A DNA stretch of 18,747 bases, from positions 1 through 18,747 of the forward strand of contig CAZLSB010000052.1 in the NCBI GenBank assembly GCA_964561825.1. Direction: 5' to 3'. Both the position numbers and the translations under genes were made by a program. Source of the stretch: JADKFD01 sp964561825. GTDB taxonomy: Bacteria > Pseudomonadota > Gammaproteobacteria > Xanthomonadales > SZUA-5. The notes under the pieces are model-generated. The model was not told the DNA's origin and did no database searches. It saw nothing but the letters and a program-made list of their open reading frames with translations. Positions 16,263 to 18,747 of the stretch are shown piece by piece; positions within the stretch are counted from its first letter, which is position 1, and each line of letters opens with the position of its first letter.

Positions 16263-16391
16263 GGTCATTTTTTGACCCATCGCGTAATGCTCAGGAGCGG
16301 CAAACGCATAGAATGCGCAGCTACGCACACTTTGCGTAGCGACTATCAGTCACACTGATTTTTACAAAAAGCGGACCGCCATCGTGGTCTG
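16263..16391 (+). promoter_or_regulatory. Hairpin-rich nadA-nadB spacer, possible RNA leader of nadB
   Basis: Five short stems follow one another: GGTCA/TGACC (16263-16277), CGCAT/ATGCG (16305-16317), GCTACGC/GCGTAGC (16320-16340, 7 perfect pairs), ATCAGT/ACTGAT (16345-16359) followed by T residues, and CGGACC/GGTCTG (16372-16391, one G-T pair). The last stem ends 6 nt before the GGAGG ribosome site of nadB. Such density in 130 nt suggests a structured leader, perhaps with a terminator that is sometimes bypassed. No known riboswitch class was recognised and compensatory changes cannot be tested here. Confidence 0.4.
16345..16363 (+). terminator. Weak intrinsic terminator candidate after nadA
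   Basis: A 6-bp stem, ATCAGT-cac-ACTGAT, runs straight into a run of five T (16359-16363). The stem is short and A+T-rich, so termination would be partial at best. It lies 90 nt after the nadA stop and 47 nt before nadB. Directly upstream, a stronger 7-bp stem (16320-16340) could add stability or act as an alternative fold. Confidence 0.3.
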
Positions 16392-16409
16392 CCGTGCGGA
16401 GGCGCAGAT

Positions 16410-17924
16410 ATGTCTGAGCAGTTCGATCTGATTGTGGTGGGTAGTGGTGCAGCTGGCCTCAGTGTGGCGCTCGGGGCTGCAGCGCACTTACGCGTGGCGG
16501 TGATCAGTCGCGGCGTATCCGGGCTGGATGGCGCAAGTTGCTGGGCGCAAGGCGGAATTGCTGCGGCGATTGGCGCCGGCGATTCGCCTGGGCAACATGC
16601 CGCTGACACCATCACGTCTGGCTTGCGAATCAACAACAAGTCAGCCGTGCGCTGGTTAGCCGAGAGTGCGCCCGACACGGTCCGCTGGCTGCTGTCGCTG
16701 GGTATGCAGTTCGATTTGGTCAACGGCCGACTGGCCCTCGGCAGAGAAGCTGCGCATTCGTTTCCGCGCATTCTCCATGCGGGCGGCGACGCTACCGGTG
16801 CTGAACTCGTCCGCGTGCTGCGCGAGGCCGCGATGCGCCAACCTCATATTGAGCGCTACGAATTCACGGAAGCTTGCGAACTCCTGAAGAGCCAAGATCG
16901 GGTGGTTGGTGTGCTAGTCCGCAATCGTCGCGGCGAATTAGAGCGCCTGCTGGCGCCCGCAGTGGTGCTCGCGACCGGCGGAATTGGCCAACTGTTCCGC
17001 TACACCAGCAATCCAATCGAGGCGGATGGCAGTGGTCTGGCCCTGGCGCAACAAGCAGGGGCTGAACTGGCTGACATGGAATTTATGCAGTTTCATCCAA
17101 CCGCATTGGCGCCGACGGTCGATGACGGCGTAGCGCAATTGCCATTGATCACCGAAGCTTTGCGCGGCGCGGGCTGTACGCTGATCAACGAGAACGGCAT
17201 CCGGTTCATGACAGCGGCTCATTCGCAGGCGGAGCTCGCCCCGCGGGATGTCGTTGCCCGCGCCGTGTGGGATCAATTGGCGCAAGGCCATCGCGTGTTT
17301 TTGGACGCTCGTTCACTGGGTGAGTCGGTAAGAACTCGCTTTCCCAATTTGCTGCAGGCGTGCCAGCAGCGCGGACTTGATCCACAGCGTCACTTGGTGC
17401 CAGTGGTTCCAGCCGCTCATTACCATATGGGCGGCATTAAAGTCGATTTGCACAGCAGCTCACGCATCCCCGGTTTGTACGCAGTAGGCGAAGTGGCGTG
17501 TACTGGAGTGCACGGTGCTAATAGACTGGCCAGTAACTCTTTATTGGAAGCGGTGTCATTTGGCAAAGCATTGGGCGAACGCTTGGCGCAACGCGGGCCG
17601 TTGTCGCCAATTACCAAGGTGGAGCCTGCCGTTGGACATGCCGCTCGACCCAGTTCCGCAAACGACCAACTCATCGTCGGGCGCTTACGCCAGATCATGT
17701 GGACCTATGTCGGGATCGTTCGCACTCAAGATGGGCTGCAAACGGCACTGCAGCAGGTCCAGGTATTGGAGCGACGCTGCCTAGCAGGGGCGCCCGTGTT
17801 GCGCCAGTTGTTGGTCGCTCGACTTGTGGTTGAAGCCTGCCTGCGTCGCCGAGAAAGTCTTGGCGCCCACTTTTTTGGGGCAGAAACACCCAGTTTCCGA
17901 CGAAATGGTCAGGCGGTCGCGTAA
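16410..17924 (+). CDS. nadB: L-aspartate oxidase
   Basis: NadB is an FAD enzyme that oxidises L-aspartate to iminoaspartate, the substrate of NadA, in the first step of de novo NAD synthesis. Its 504 residues fit the family. The FAD-binding VVGSGAAGLSVAL opens the protein, followed by ASCWAQGGIAAAI and the family region RILHAGGDATGAE. ATGGIGQLF and FHPTAL follow, then the catalytic arginine region LAPRDVVARA and AAHYHMGGI with an active-site histidine. GVHGANRLASNSLLEAVSFG is the conserved C-terminal flavin motif. A helical C-terminal domain follows. GGAGG at 16398-16402 lies 7 nt before ATG 16410. The gene directly follows nadA, with which it shares a pathway; NadC is not in the window. Confidence 0.98.
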   Translation: MSEQFDLIVVGSGAAGLSVALGAAAHLRVAVISRGVSGLDGASCWAQGGIAAAIGAGDSPGQHAADTITSGLRINNKSAVRWLAESAPDTVRWLLSLGMQFDLVNGRLALGREAAHSFPRILHAGGDATGAELVRVLREAAMRQPHIERYEFTEACELLKSQDRVVGVLVRNRRGELERLLAPAVVLATGGIGQLFRYTSNPIEADGSGLALAQQAGAELADMEFMQFHPTALAPTVDDGVAQLPLITEALRGAGCTLINENGIRFMTAAHSQAELAPRDVVARAVWDQLAQGHRVFLDARSLGESVRTRFPNLLQACQQRGLDPQRHLVPVVPAAHYHMGGIKVDLHSSSRIPGLYAVGEVACTGVHGANRLASNSLLEAVSFGKALGERLAQRGPLSPITKVEPAVGHAARPSSANDQLIVGRLRQIMWTYVGIVRTQDGLQTALQQVQVLERRCLAGAPVLRQLLVARLVVEACLRRRESLGAHFFGAETPSFRRNGQAVA

Positions 17925-17958
17925 TTGCAGCACAAAGTCAAGAAAGCGGCGCTCTTGA

Positions 17959-18606
17959 ATGGCAAATCTGACACTCGTCATTGGCAACAAGAACTACTCG
18001 TCTTGGTCGCTGCGCCCCTGGTTGTTGCTGAAACACCATGCGATTGAGTTTCTTGAGGTGCAACTCGCACTTGATACACCCGGATTCACAGAGCAAGCAT
18101 CCCTCTGGTCTAGTTCCAGTCGCGTGCCGGTGCTGGCGGATGGCCAGCTTCGAATATGGGATTCCTTGGCCATTTGCGAGTACTTGAACGAGACCGTCCT
18201 AAGTGGCGCCGGTTGGCCCACGGCTGTGCAATCGCGCGCGATGGCAAGATCAGTTTGTGCTGAGATGCATTCCGGGTTTGCCGCGCTGCGCACCGAAATG
18301 CCCATGAATGTGCGTCGCACGCCCAGAGCGCTGCAAATTAGCAGCGCAGCACAGGCCGACTTGGCCCGAATCGTTGCGATCTGGGTTGACTGTCTGCACC
18401 GATCAGGTGGACCTTGGCTGTTCCAGCACTTTTCTATTGCAGATGCGTTCTTTGCTCCTGTAGCATTCCGCCTCCGCGCTTACGAGGTGTTTCTTGAGGG
18501 AGTCGGAAACGGCTATCGCCTCCGATTGCTCAACCACCCAGCGATGCTGGAATGGGAAAAGCAAGCGAAAAAAGAAGAACATCGAATCGATGCTGAAGAG
18601 CGTTAG
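17959..18606 (+). CDS. Glutathione S-transferase family protein
   Basis: This 215-residue protein has the two-part glutathione S-transferase layout. The N-terminal thioredoxin-like domain opens with NKNYSSWSLRPWLLL, where a serine (Ser14, Ser15 or Ser17) would be the expected activating residue. It includes SRVPVLADGQLRIWDSLAICEYLNE, the cis-proline and glutathione-contact region. The C-terminal helical domain includes FSIADAFFAPVAFRL, matching the family N-capping box. The substrate cannot be deduced; it could be a detoxification enzyme or an isomerase-like member. The gene starts 34 nt after nadB and lacks a clear ribosome site, so it may be read through from nadB. The last residues are charged and run into a lysine- and glutamate-rich tail. 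Confidence 0.9.
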   Translation: MANLTLVIGNKNYSSWSLRPWLLLKHHAIEFLEVQLALDTPGFTEQASLWSSSSRVPVLADGQLRIWDSLAICEYLNETVLSGAGWPTAVQSRAMARSVCAEMHSGFAALRTEMPMNVRRTPRALQISSAAQADLARIVAIWVDCLHRSGGPWLFQHFSIADAFFAPVAFRLRAYEVFLEGVGNGYRLRLLNHPAMLEWEKQAKKEEHRIDAEER

Positions 18607-18672
18607 TCGACGGGGCGGATGGGTTAGGTGGTTTCCTGGGACTCGTTTGTCGCAAAGGAAAACGCAGGACTC

Positions 18673-18723
18673 GGAAAAAGATTTAGAAAAAAGTGTTGAC
18701 AGCCATCGAACTTGAAGTATGAT
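18673..18723 (+). promoter_or_regulatory. Strong sigma-70 promoter with A-rich upstream element, likely for a stable RNA
   Basis: A perfect -35 TTGACA (18696-18701) is followed after 16 nt by TATGAT (18718-18723), five of six matches to the -10 consensus. Directly upstream, 18673-18692 is almost all purine and A/T with A-runs, like an UP element. The sequence after the -10 is G+C-rich, as in promoters under stringent control. No protein start with a ribosome site follows in the 24 nt left. This pattern is typical of rRNA or tRNA operons, so one probably starts beyond the window; that part is inference. Confidence 0.7.
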
Positions 18724-18747
18724 TGCTGGCTCACCCGACGAGATGTT

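Overview
The window carries ordinary chromosomal genes of a Gram-negative bacterium, most likely a gammaproteobacterium with moderately high G+C. The main taxonomic hint is folA facing apaH, with apaG upstream of apaH, an arrangement also seen in enteric bacteria. Other hints are a proteobacterial-type GltB/GltD pair and Shine-Dalgarno-led starts. This assignment is inference from gene content. No 16S gene or other marker is present, and no phage, transposase, CRISPR array or biosynthetic cluster was found.

Layout. Positions 1-245 hold no convincing gene. Positions 246-5115 hold a two-gene signalling unit: a soluble CheB-CheR fusion with a long heptad-repeat coiled coil and PAS domains, overlapped by 14 nt by a PAS-histidine kinase-receiver hybrid kinase. 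Just downstream is a 131-bp near-perfect inverted repeat (5165-5295) of a dispersed palindromic type, then a small two-helix membrane protein with a cysteine cluster (5367-5723). Next come gltB and gltD (5977-11937), the two subunits of NADPH glutamate synthase. They end only 6 nt from a convergent 60-codon gene of unknown function (11944-12126, minus). A DUF1684 secreted protein and folA (dihydrofolate reductase) follow as a tight pair. They converge, with a 3-nt gap, on the apaG-apaH pair transcribed leftward. nadA diverges from apaG, and nadB follows after a hairpin-rich 154-nt spacer. A glutathione S-transferase-like gene comes next. The last ~75 nt hold a strong sigma-70 type promoter with an A-rich upstream stretch, probably driving a stable RNA or rRNA operon outside the window.

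How the genes work together. GltB and GltD form one enzyme that makes glutamate from glutamine and 2-oxoglutarate. NadB and NadA catalyse consecutive steps from L-aspartate to quinolinate in NAD synthesis; nadC is not in the window. ApaH degrades dinucleoside tetraphosphates, and ApaG is its usual neighbour. The CheB-CheR protein and the hybrid kinase look like one signalling module with no chemoreceptor genes beside it.

No clearly new multi-gene system is visible. The least explained items are the small cysteine-cluster membrane protein, the 60-residue protein convergent with gltD, the 11-bp-phased GC-rich repeats upstream of it, the palindromes before gltB, and the series of hairpins between nadA and nadB.
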